A stretch of 64,000 nucleotides of DNA from Amblyomma americanum. Taxonomy: Eukaryota; Arthropoda; Arachnida; Ixodida; Ixodidae. The stretch's first letter is position 1. Every line of letters begins with the position of its first letter. The notes under the pieces were generated by a model, which was not told the DNA's origin, ran no database searches, and saw nothing but the letters and a program-made list of their open reading frames with translations. The stretch spans positions 2,542,001 to 2,606,000 of the forward strand of contig NW_027526486.1 in assembly GCF_052857255.1 (NCBI RefSeq), given 5' to 3'. Below are positions 12,945 through 23,300 of the stretch, piece after piece. The position numbers and the translations under genes are program-made.

Positions 12945-14269
12945 AAACGATGTATCCCGTTGTTTTGAGCCGGAATACAAGTTTTCGCGCAGTTCTGAGA
13001 GAAAAAGTTTACACCTTTCTCTCGTCTACTCTTCGACGACTTGTAAAATCGATGCTCGTGAATCTTGCTAGTTTCGAGCTAAAACGATGTATCCCGTTGT
13101 TTTGAGCCGGAATACAAGTTTTCGCGCAGTTCTGAGAGAAAACGTTTACACCTTTCTCTCGTGTACTCTTCGACGACTTGTAAAATCGATGCTCGTGAAT
13201 CATGCTAGTTTCGATCTAAAACGATTTATCCAGTTGTTTTGAGCCGGAATACAAGTTTTCGCGCAGTTCTGAGAGAAAACGTTTACACCTTTCTCTCGTC
13301 TACTATTCGACGACTTGTAAAATCGATGCTCGTGAATCATGCTAGTTTCGATCTAAAACGATGTATCCCGTTGTTTTGAGCCGGAATACAAGTTTTCGCG
13401 CAGTTCTGAGAGAAAAAGTTTACACCTTTCTCTCGTCTACTCTTCGACGACTTGTAAAATCGATGCTCGTGAATCTTGCTAATTTCAATCTAAAACGATG
13501 TATCCCGTTGTTTTGAGCCGGAATACAAGTTTTCGCGGAGTTCTGAGAGAAAAAGTTTACACCTTTCTCTCGTGTACTCTTCGACTTGTAAAATCGATGC
13601 TCGTGAATCTTGCTAGTTTCAATCTAAAACAATGTATCCCGTTGTTTTGAGCCGGAATACAAGTTTTCGCGCAGTTCTGAGAGAAAACGTTTGCACCTTT
13701 CTCTCGTCTACTCTTCGAAGACTTGTGAAATCGGTGCTCGTGAATCTTGATAGATTCGATCTAAAACGATGTATCCCGTTGTTTTGAGCCGGAATACAAG
13801 TTTTCGCGCAGTTCTGAGAGAAAACGTTTACACATTTCTCTCGTCTACTGTTCGACGACTTGTAATATCGATCCTCGTGAATCTTGCTAGTTTCGATCTG
13901 TGCTTCCATGTCTGACTTCTGTCCGGTTTTTAGCGCTGTTCCTATACCATGCAATACCAATTAGCCCGTCAACTCGCTCTCGTATACTCGATCTAAAACA
14001 ATGTAACCCGTTGTTTTAAGCCGGAATACAAGTTTTCGCGCAGTTCTGAGAGAAAAAGTTTACACCTTTCTCTCGTCTACTCTTCGACGACTTGTAAAAT
14101 CGATGCTCGTGAATCTTGCTAGTTTTAATCTAAAACGATGTATCCCGTTGTTTTGAACCGGAATACAAGTTTTCACGCCGTTCTGAGAGAAAAAGTTTAC
14201 ACCTTTCTTTCGTTTACTATTCGACGACTTGTAAAATCGATGCTCGTGAATCTTGCTAGTTTCGAGCTA
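12945..14269 (+). repeat. 1325-bp higher-order unit, copy 1
   Basis: This unit is tandemly repeated at 14270-15594. It contains one monomer with the 88-bp insert (13900) and the private ATCGATCCTCGTG just before it. Confidence 0.85.
13900..13987 (+). repeat. 88-bp insert, copy 2
   Basis: Same version as copy 1; the preceding monomer reads ATCGATCCTCG. Confidence 0.9.
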
Positions 14270-15594
14270 AAACGATGTATCCCGTTGTTTTGAGCCGGAA
14301 TACAAGTTTTCGCGCAGTTCTGAGAGAAAAAGTTTACACCTTTCTCTCGTCTACTCTTCGACGACTTGTAAAATCGATGCTCGTGAATCTTGCTAGTTTC
14401 GAGCTAAAACGATGTATCCCGTTGTTTTGAGCCGGAATACAAGTTTTCGCGCAGTTCTGAGAGAAAACGTTTACACCTTTCTCTCGTGTACTCTTCGACG
14501 ACTTGTAAAATCGATGCTCGTGAATCATGCTAGTTTCGATCTAAAACGATTTATCCAGTTGTTTTGAGCCGGAATACAAGTTTTCGCGCAGTTCTGAGAG
14601 AAAACGTTTACACCTTTCTCTCGTCTACTATTCGACGACTTGTAAAATCGATGCTCGTGAATCATGCTAGTTTCGATCTAAAACGATGTATCCCGTTGTT
14701 TTGAGCCGGAATACAAGTTTTCGCGCAGTTCTGAGAGAAAAAGTTTACACCTTTCTCTCGTCTACTCTTCGACGACTTGTAAAATCGATGCTCGTGAATC
14801 TTGCTAATTTCAATCTAAAACGATGTATCCCGTTGTTTTGAGCCGGAATACAAGTTTTCGCGGAGTTCTGAGAGAAAAAGTTTACACCTTTCTCTCGTGT
14901 ACTCTTCGACTTGTAAAATCGATGCTCGTGAATCTTGCTAGTTTCAATCTAAAACAATGTATCCCGTTGTTTTGAGCCGGAATACAAGTTTTCGCGCAGT
15001 TCTGAGAGAAAACGTTTGCACCTTTCTCTCGTCTACTCTTCGAAGACTTGTGAAATCGGTGCTCGTGAATCTTGATAGATTCGATCTAAAACGATGTATC
15101 CCGTTGTTTTGAGCCGGAATACAAGTTTTCGCGCAGTTCTGAGAGAAAACGTTTACACATTTCTCTCGTCTACTGTTCGACGACTTGTAATATCGATCCT
15201 CGTGAATCTTGCTAGTTTCGATCTGTGCTTCCATGTCTGACTTCTGTCCGGTTTTTAGCGCTGTTCCTATACCATGCAATACCAATTAGCCCGTCAACTC
15301 GCTCTCGTATACTCGATCTAAAACAATGTAACCCGTTGTTTTAAGCCGGAATACAAGTTTTCGCGCAGTTCTGAGAGAAAAAGTTTACACCTTTCTCTCG
15401 TCTACTCTTCGACGACTTGTAAAATCGATGCTCGTGAATCTTGCTAGTTTTAATCTAAAACGATGTATCCCGTTGTTTTGAACCGGAATACAAGTTTTCA
15501 CGCCGTTCTGAGAGAAAAAGTTTACACCTTTCTTTCGTTTACTATTCGACGACTTGTAAAATCGATGCTCGTGAATCTTGCTAGTTTCGAGCTA
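14270..15594 (+). repeat. 1325-bp higher-order unit, copy 2
   Basis: Tandem partner of 12945-14269, with the insert at 15225 and the same ATCGATCCTCGTG marker. Confidence 0.85.
15225..15312 (+). repeat. 88-bp insert, copy 3
   Basis: Same version as copy 2, 1325 bp downstream, with the same ATCGATCCTCG flank. Confidence 0.9.
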
Positions 15595-16138
15595 AAACGA
15601 TGTATCCCGTTGTTTTGAGCCGGAATACAAGTTTTCGCGCAGTTCTGAGAGAAAACGTTTACACCTTTCTCTCGTGTACTCTTCGACGACTTGTAAAATC
15701 GATGCTCGTGAATCATGCTAGTTTCGATCTAAAACGATGTGTCCCGTTGTTTTGAGCCGGAATACAAGTTTTGGCGCAGTTCTGAGAGAAAAAGTTTACA
15801 CCTTTCTCTCGTGTACTCTTCGACTTGTAAAATCGATGCTCGTGAATCTTGCTAGTTTCAATCTAAAACAATGTATCCCGTTGTTTTGAGCCGGAATACA
15901 AGTTTTCGCGCAGTTCTGAGAGAAAAAGTTTGCACCTTTCTCTCGTCTACTCTTCGAAGACTTGTGAAATCGATGCTCGTGAATCTTGATAGATTCGATC
16001 TAAAACGATGTATCCCGTTGTTTTGAGCCGGAATACAAGTTTTCGCGCAGTTCTGAGAGAAAACGTTTACACATTTCTCTCGTCTACTGTTCGACGACTT
16101 GTAATATCGATGCTCGTGAATCTTGCTAGTTTCGATCT

Positions 16139-16226
16139 GTGCTTCCATGTCTGACTTCTGTCCTGTTTTTAGCGCTGTTCCTACACCATGCAATACCAAC
16201 TAGCCCGTCAACTCGCTCTCGTATAC
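16139..16226 (+). repeat. 88-bp insert, copy 4
   Basis: CCTG, CTACACC, CAACTAG version, the one that dominates the right array; 914 bp after copy 3. Confidence 0.9.
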
Positions 16227-17052
16227 TCGATCTAAAACAATGTAACCCGTTGTTTTAAGCCGGAATACAAGTTTTCGCGCAGTTCTGAGAGAAAAAGTTT
16301 ACACCTTTCTCTCGTCTACTCTTCGACGACTTGTAAAATCGATGCTCGTGAATCTTGCTAGTTTCGAGCTAAAACGATGTATCCCGTTGTTTTGAGCCGG
16401 AATACAAGTTTTCGCGCAGTTCTGAGAGAAAACGTTTACACCTTTCTCTCGTGTACTCTTCGACGACTTGCAAAATCGATGCTCGTGAATCATGCTAGTT
16501 TCGATCTAAAACGATTTATCCAGTTGTTTTGAGCCGGAATACAAGTTTTCGCGCAGTTCTGAGAGAAAACGTTTACACCTTTCTCTCGTCTACTATTCGA
16601 CGACTTGTAAAATCGATGCTCGTGAATCATGCTAGTTTCGATCTAAAACGACGTATCCCGTTGTTTTGAGCCGGAATACAAGTTTTCGCGCAGTTCTGAG
16701 AGAAAAAGTTTACACCTTTCTCTCGTGTACTCTTCGACTTGTAAAATCGATGCTCGTGAATCTTGCTAGTTTCAATCTAAAACAATGTATCCCGTTGTTT
16801 TGAGCCGGAATACAAGTTTTGGCGCAGTTCTGAGAGAAAACGTTTGCACCTTTCTCTCGTCTACTCTTCGAAGACTTGTGAAATCGGTGCTCGTGAATCT
16901 TGATAGATTCGATCTAAAACGATGTATCCCGTTGTTTTGAGCCGGAATACAAGTTTTCGCGCAGTTCTGAGAGAAAACGTTTACACATTTCTCTCGTCTA
17001 CTGTTCGACGACTTGTAATATCGATGCTCGTGAATCTTGCTAGTTTCGATCT

Positions 17053-17140
17053 GTGCTTCCATGTCTGACTTCTGTCCGGTTTTTAGCGCTGTTCCTATAC
17101 CATGCAATACCAAATAGCCCGTCAACTCGCTCTCGTATAC
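17053..17140 (+). repeat. 88-bp insert, copy 5
   Basis: CCGG, CTATACC version with a private CAAATAG. Confidence 0.9.
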
Positions 17141-17966
17141 TCGATCTAAAACAATGTAACCCGTTGTTTTAAGCCGGAATACAAGTTTTCGCGCAGTTCT
17201 GAGAGAAAAAGTTTACACCTTTCTCTCGTCTACTCTTCGACGACTTGTAAAATCGATGCTCGTGAATCTTGCTAGTTTTAATCTAAAACGATGTATCCCG
17301 TTGTTTTGAACCGGAATACAAGTTTTCACGCCGTTCTGAGAGAAAAAGTTTACACCTTTCTTTCGTTTACTATTCGACGACTTGTAAAATCGATGCTCGT
17401 GAATCTTGCTAGTTTCGAGCTAAAACGATGTATCCCGTTGTTTTGAGCCGGAATACAAGTTTTCGCGCAGTTCTGAGAGAAAACGTTTACACCTTTCTCT
17501 CGTGTACTCTTCGACGACTTGTAAAATCGATGCTCGTGAATCATGCTAGTTTCGATCTAAAACGATGTGTCCCGTTGTTTTGAGCCGGAATACAAGTTTT
17601 GGCGCAGTTCTGAGAGAAAAAGTTTACACCTTTCTCTCGTGTACTCTTCGACTTGTAAAATCGATGCTCGTGAATCTTGCTAGTTTCAATCTAAAACAAT
17701 GTATCCCGTTGTTTTGAGCCGGAATACAAGTTTTCGCGCAGTTCTGAGAGAAAAAGTTTGCACCTTTCTCTCGTCTACTCTTCGAAGACTTGTGAAATCG
17801 ATGCTCGTGAATCTTGATAGATTCGATCTAAAACGATGTATCCCGTTGTTTTGAGCCGGAATACAAGTTTTCGCGCAGTTCTGAGAGAAAACGTTTACAC
17901 ATTTCTCTCGTATACTGTTCGACGACTTGTAATATCGATGCTCGTGAATCTTGCTAGTTTCGATCT

Positions 17967-18054
17967 GTGCTTCCATGTCTGACTTCTGTCCTGTTTTTAG
18001 CGCTGTTCCTACACCATGCAATATCAACTAGCCCGTCAACTCGCTCTCGTATAC
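17967..18054 (+). repeat. 88-bp insert, copy 6
   Basis: CCTG, CTACACC version with a private AATATCAAC; last copy left of the retrotransposon. Confidence 0.9.
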
Positions 18055-19320
18055 TCGATCTAAAACAATGTAACCCGTTGTTTTAAGCCGGAATACAAGT
18101 TTTCGCGCAGTTCTGAGAGAAAAAGTTTACACCTTTCTCTCGTCTACTCTTCGACGACTTGTAAAATCGATGCTCGTGAATCTTGCTAGTTTTAATCTAA
18201 AACGATGTATCCCGTTGTTTTGAACCGGAATACAAGTTTTCACGCCGTTCTGAGAGAAAAAGTTTACACCTTTCTTTCGTTTACTATTCGACGACTTGTA
18301 AAATCGATGCTCGTGAATCTTGCTAGTTTAAATCTAAAACGATGTATCCCGTTGTTTTGAACCGGAATACAAGTTTTCACGCCGTTCTGAGAAAAAGTTT
18401 ACACCTTTCTTTCGTTTACTATTCGACGACTTGTAAAATCGATGCTCGTGAATCTTGCTAGTTTCGATCTAAAACGATCTATCCCATTGTTTTGAGCCGG
18501 AATACAAGTTTTCGCGCAGTTCCGAGAGAAAAAGTTTACACCTTTCTCTCGTGCACTCTTCGACGACTTGTAAAATCGATGCTCGTGAATCATGCTAGTT
18601 TCGATCTAAAACGATGTATCCCGTTGTTTTGAGCCGGAATACAAGTTTTCGCGCAGTTCTGAGAGAAAAAGTGTACACCTTTCTCTCGTCTACTCTTCGA
18701 CGACTTGTAAAATTGATGCTCGTGAATCCTGCTAGTTTCAATCTAAAACGTTGTATCCCGTTGTTTTGAGCCGGAATACAAGTTTTCGCGGAGTTCTGAG
18801 AGAAAAAGTTTACACCTTTCTCTCGTGTACTCTTCGACGACGTGTAAAAGCGATGCTCGTGAATCTTGCTGGTTTCGATCTAAAACGATGTATCCCGTTG
18901 TTTTGAGCCGGAATACAAGATTTTCGCGCAGTTCTGAGAGAAAAAGTTTACACCTTTCTCTCGTCTACTCTTCGAGGACTTGTAAAATCGATGCTCGTGA
19001 ATCTAGCTAGTTTTGATCTAAAACGATGTATCCCGTTGTTTTGAGCCGGAATACAAGTTTTCGCGCAGTTCTGAGAGAAAAAGTGTACACCTTTCTCTCG
19101 TCTACTGTTCGACGACTTGTAAAATCGATGCTCGTGAATCTTGCTAGTTTCGACTTAAAACGATGTATCCCTTTGTTTTGAGCCGGAATACAAGTTTTCG
19201 CGCAGTTCTGAGAGAAAAACTTTACACCTTTCTCTCGTGTACTCTTCGACGACTTGTAAAATCGATGCTCGTGAATCATGCTAGTTTCGATCTAAAACGA
19301 TGTATCCCGTTGTTTTGAGC

Positions 19321-19324
19321 CGGT
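19321..19324. repeat. Target site duplication, left copy (CGGT)
   Basis: The four bases CGGT directly left of the LTR are repeated directly right of the other LTR (25668-25671). A 5-bp reading fails (CCGGT against CGGTA). Four bases is within the range known for Ty3/gypsy integrases. Confidence 0.88.
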
Positions 19325-19439
19325 TGTTGCAAATGGGTTGCAAGCCCCAAGGGTAGCGTTGGCCTGGCGGCCTGGGGCAAAGCTGGAAACATCCGAAGGT
19401 CTCGGCAAAGGATGAGTCGACTGGCAACAGAACAACTTG

Positions 19440-19445
19440 TTTATT
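19440..19445 (-). terminator. Poly(A) signal AATAAA, 3' LTR
   Basis: AATAAA on the minus strand in the 3' LTR, the likely cleavage and polyadenylation signal for full-length element RNA. Cleavage is expected 10-30 bp downstream, near 19415-19430. Confidence 0.62.
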
Positions 19446-19534
19446 CTGGCATCTCAAAAGAGCAGCCGGTCAGGGCGACCACGTTACTCGAAGGAAGGAA
19501 TCGAAGTCCTCTTCTTGGCGTCCGGCGCAGCTGT

Positions 19535-19542
19535 CTTTTATA
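19535..19542 (-). promoter_or_regulatory. TATA box, 3' LTR
   Basis: This is the same TATAAAAG as in the 5' LTR, unchanged. Transcripts starting here would run into the left satellite array unless ended at the poly(A) signal in this same LTR. Confidence 0.65.
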
Positions 19543-19724
19543 CCCACGGAGTCGAGGGCAAGAAGGAACGGATTGGGAAGAGGCGTCCGATACGGCGACG
19601 CTTGAACATGTCCAGACGTGACGGGCGCGTCCGCCAGGCCGGCGCCGGTCAGACCTCCTCGCCTCCCAGTTCGGGAGCTCCTCTCCCCGGCTGCCGCGCT
19701 TTGACAAGCGTGGGCACCAACATG

Positions 19725-19750
19725 CACACACACACACACACGCACGCACG
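19725..19750 (+). repeat. CA/CG microsatellite inside the 3' LTR
   Basis: About eight CA units followed by CGCACGCACG. The matching tract in the other LTR (25516-25541) has the same length and one C to A change, so the tract has not slipped since insertion. Confidence 0.85.
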
Positions 19751-19876
19751 ACGACACGTGGCACTGAAACCTGCCTGGACGCGCTTGGCGGGAGGCGTTG
19801 CGGCCGCGATGAACGAAGCCGCGGCGTCCGTTGCATCCGCGCCGGCTATACCGCGCATCGTAGGCGAGACGTAACA

Positions 19877-19890
19877 GACCGCCCCGCCGG
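19877..19890 (-). promoter_or_regulatory. Candidate polypurine tract
   Basis: The minus strand reads CCGGCGGGGCGGTC directly before the 3' LTR. This is where the plus-strand primer should lie. It is G-rich but interrupted by pyrimidines, so it is a weak polypurine tract, and the assignment rests mainly on position. Confidence 0.4.
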
Positions 19891-20356
19891 GAGAAGGAGA
19901 TCCCGATGGTCAGGGGACTGCATCCGCTGTCCAGAGGGATGTCGCTCGATGATGCTCGTAATCGAAACCGATCGTCCCTCGACGTTGCTTGAGCGCAGCG
20001 CACAGCGAAGGCCTCGTTCTCGGGTTCAGGATCACTTAGGACACTGCAAAGTCACTTCGGGAGAGTTGCCATTTTTGTGCTCGTTCCCAGCAAGCGTTAG
20101 AACTACGCCGAAACGCAACCGCTCAGTCAGCAAGCACGAGACAACCCTCACTAAGCTCTGCCAGGCTCTTTCCCCTTTTATACTACTGCCTAGTTCCTTA
20201 CAGTAGTCAAGCAGCACTCAGAACGCGTCCACAAATTGGAAAATTGCACTAGAAAGCACATAATCACTTAGAAACACTAAACAAAAGCAATATGTTAAAA
20301 ATCCTGCCTCAGGAAGAAAACATCAGTAACAAACAACTTTGAGGCGGATTCCTACG
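19891..20356 (-). other. Non-coding tail between pol and 3' LTR
   Basis: About 470 bp follow the TAA stop of Gag-Pol. The part next to the stop (about 20220-20356) is A/T-rich; the part nearer the LTR is GC-rich. No envelope or other recognisable protein is encoded: the short frames on either strand have no signal peptide, membrane segment or known motif. It contains a TATA-like sequence at 20172-20182. Confidence 0.7.
20172..20182 (-). promoter_or_regulatory. TATA-like sequence downstream of pol
   Basis: The minus strand reads TATAAAAGGGG, a strong match to a core promoter TATA box, about 175 bp after the pol stop and pointing toward the 3' LTR. It is separate from the LTR TATA box. It may be chance, a remnant of another element, or a second promoter. 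Confidence 0.3.
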
Positions 20357-23300
20357 TTAGGGGCTTCGACTTAAGCCATCGGCGTTACCGTTGAGACTCC
20401 CCTTTTTGTAACGCACCTCAAAGGAATATTGTTGCAAAGCGAGGCTCCAGCGCAGGAGGCGGCCATTTTTGGGAGGTATGGTCTGCAGCCATTGGAGAGG
20501 GCAGTGATCCGTCTCAATGATAAACCTCGAGCCGGCTAGGTAGCATGACAATTTCTGAACGGCCCACACGAGACACGCACACTCTTTCTCAGTGGCGCTG
20601 TACGCCTGCTCACGACAGGTCAGCTTACGACTAGCATACAGGACGGGGTGTTCCACTTCTCCATTGTCCCTTTGGCACAGTACAACGCCCATGCCTCGCT
20701 CACTAGCATCGCACTGAACAACGAACCCTTTTGTGTAGTCTGGCGATCGTAGCACAGGCTGGCTTGTTAGGGCGCTCTTTAGGGCGCTAAAAGCTCTTTC
20801 CTTTGTCTCGCCCCAGACGACTGTTTGGGGCTCTGTTTTTCTTAGAGCATCCGTCAGGGGAGCCGCGATATCGGAGTACCTGGGGATGTACCTCTGATAG
20901 TAGCCGGCGACACCTAAGAACGACCGAATATCGGTCTTCGTGCGCGGTTGCGGGAAGTCTCGCACAGCGGCCACCTTTATTTCAGAGGGGCGGCGACGAC
21001 CCTGTCCAATCACGTGACCGAGGTAGACAACCTCGGCCTGTGCTAATTGGCACTTGGGAGCCTTGACTGTCAAGCCCGCTTCGCGCAGGCGGGTTAGCAC
21101 TGCCCGCAAGTGTGCCATATGCTCAGACCAGGAGGCGGAGAATATCGCTACGTCGTCTAAATACGGTAAAGCGAATTCTTCCTGTCCCCGCAACACTTTG
21201 TACATGAGGCTTGAAAAGCAGTATGGCGCGTTCTTCAAACCAAAACTCAAAACTTTAGGACGGAATGTTCCCATTGGTGAAATGAACGCCGCATACCTAC
21301 TAGCCTCTTCTGTAAGTGGAACCAGCCAATAACCCCTGACAAGATCTAGGGTGGAAATAAACTGAGCGCTACTAACTTTCTCAAGGCGCTCCTCGATGTT
21401 AGGGATCGGATAAATTTGATCCTTAGTGATGGAATTAAGCCTGCGGTAGTCGACGCAAGGACGAGGTTCCTTGCCCGGTACCTCAACTAAAATCAAAGGG
21501 GAGGTATAATCACTCTCACCCGCCTCAATAACACCGAGCTGTAGCATTTTCTTTACCTCAGCCTCCATAATATCGCGCTGGCGGGGTGACACCCGGTACG
21601 CCTTGGATCGTACTGGCTCTGGGGAGGTAAGTTCTATATCATGAGTAAGGACAGAAGTCCTACCAGGCCTCTCAGAGAACTGACCTTGAAACTCTTGTAA
21701 GAGTTGGTGTAGTTCGGTTTTCTGCTCAGGAGACAGCGGTGCTTTAATGATTAAGTCACTAATGACCTGATCAGTGTCTTCCCTGTTCGTCACTGAGCCT
21801 AGTCCCGGAAGCTCGACCGGAAGCTCTTCGGGAACGTTTACCATCATACACACCACTGCTTCCCGTTGTCTATAGGGTTTGAGCAGATTACAGTGGTAAA
21901 CTTGCTGTGCTTTCCGCTTTTTTGGCAGACTCACCACGTAGTTAACATCCGACAGTTTTTGAACAATCCGTGCTGGGCCCTCCCACTGCACGTCGAGTTT
22001 GTTTTTTAGCGATGTGCGCAATACCATTACCTCATCGCCCACCTCAAAACGACGGGCCCTGGCTGTCCGATCATAATAAACCTTGGCCCTCTGCTGGGCC
22101 TTTGCCATTGCTTCACCTGACAACTCCTGTGCCCTTCTTAAGCGTTCGAGGAGACTAAGCACGTACTCGACCACGACTGGGTCGTCGCCCCTGCCTTCCC
22201 ACGAGTCTCGAAGCATGCGAAGCGGAGACCGCAGCGAGCGACCGTACACCAGCTCAGCTGGCGAAAACCCCGTAGCCGCATGCGGCGCGGTCCTTAATGC
22301 AAACATCACCCCAGGCAGACACAGCTCCCAATCACTTTGTTGCTCAAAACACAATGCTCTCAACACGCGCTTCATGACGGAGTGGAGCTTCTCAACGGAA
22401 TTCGACTGTGGGTGGTACACTGAGCTGTGTAACAGCTTTACCCCACACCTTTCGAGAAAGGCTGTCGTCAAAGCGCTGGTAAACACTGTGCCCTGATCTG
22501 ACTGGATTTCCGCAGGAAAACCAACTTGCGAAAATATGGACAGTAGTGCATTGACTATCTCAACTGAGCTGAGTTCTTTAAGCGGCACTGCTTCAGGGAA
22601 CTTTGTCGCTGGGCAGATCACAGTCAAAATGTGTCTGTACCCCGTGGCTGTTACCGGCAGAGGTCCCACTGTATCAATAACGAGCCGTCTAAAAGGCTCC
22701 GTAATGATAGGCACCAACTTCAACGGCGCCCTCGATTTGTCCCCTGGTTTGCCAACCCGCTGACAGGTGTCACATGTCCTCACAAAGGTTTCTACGTCAC
22801 GAAAACACCCTGGCCAATAGTACTCTTGCAAGAGACGGTCCTTAGTCTTCTTAACTCCTAGGTGTCCGGACCACGAACCGCCATGCGACAAGCGCAACAG
22901 ATCCTGACGGTAGCACTGAGGCACGATCAGCTGATCGAACTCGACTCGCCTGCGGTCTAGATACTTCCGGTACAAGACCCCACCTCTTTCCACAAAACGA
23001 ACATTTTTCTTGGCGATACCTTCCTTGACATTGCAGCGCATGTTTTCTAGGCTGCCATCCTTTTTTTGCTCGGCTATCAAAGCCGACCGGCTGACTTTTA
23101 GCAACCTATTAAGTCCATCGGACGTAGGCGCGATGAGCAAATCTGCAGATAGCTCTTCTAACTTTCCCGTGTCGGGCGTTTCCTCTCCAGTACCTGGTGC
23201 CTTAAGCGCTACAGGCTCAATTTTATTCAGTTCGGACGTGCTCTGAATATCAGCTTGCTGCGCCTCCGACCCTTTCTCATTGTTCGACAACGTCGGCCCC

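Larger units (their letters stand above)
14870..16367 (+). repeat. Higher-order block D, copy 1 (offset 1828)
   Basis: This matches 16698-18195 at offset 1828. It carries two 88-bp inserts 914 bp apart (15225 and 16139). Confidence 0.82.
16698..18195 (+). repeat. Higher-order block D, copy 2
   Basis: Inserts at 17053 and 17967, again 914 bp apart. A 914-bp spacing thus runs through four successive inserts. Confidence 0.82.
1..19324 (+). repeat. 137-bp satellite array, left part
   Basis: This is a head-to-tail tandem array of a monomer of about 137 bp, continuing past the left edge of the window. Taking CGATGTATCC as the start of the phase, the first full monomer begins at 41 and the next at 178. 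The best conserved part is the stretch GCCGGAATACAAG, TTTTCGCGCAG, TTCTGAGAGAAAA. Variable positions include A or C before GTTTACACC, the C or G in CTCTCGT(C/G)TACT, and the segment around GAATCTTGCTAG. All copies face the same way. Six monomers between 12.0 and 18.1 kb carry an 88-bp insertion. Short open frames recur on both strands but are by-products of the repeat. There is no sign of a gene. Confidence 0.97.
19325..19876 (-). repeat. 3' LTR of the retrotransposon
   Basis: This is the second 552-bp LTR, aligned to the other copy at a constant offset of 5791 with no gaps. The four mismatches are at 19402 (T here, C in the other), 19572 (A/C), 19735 (C/A) and 19815 (G/A), about 0.7 percent. 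It has the same TATA box and poly(A) signal. It should end element transcripts. Its promoter would fire into the left satellite array on the minus strand. Confidence 0.95.

Noticed and set aside
19437..20003. Open frames of 69-177 codons in the LTRs on both strands.
   Set aside because: Overlapping frames in GC-rich sequence. The mismatches between the two LTRs change amino acids freely, and no motif is recognisable.
20038..20356. An envelope gene after pol, which would make this an errantivirus-like element.
   Set aside because: Only short frames with no signal peptide, membrane segment or cleavage motif are present in under 500 bp.
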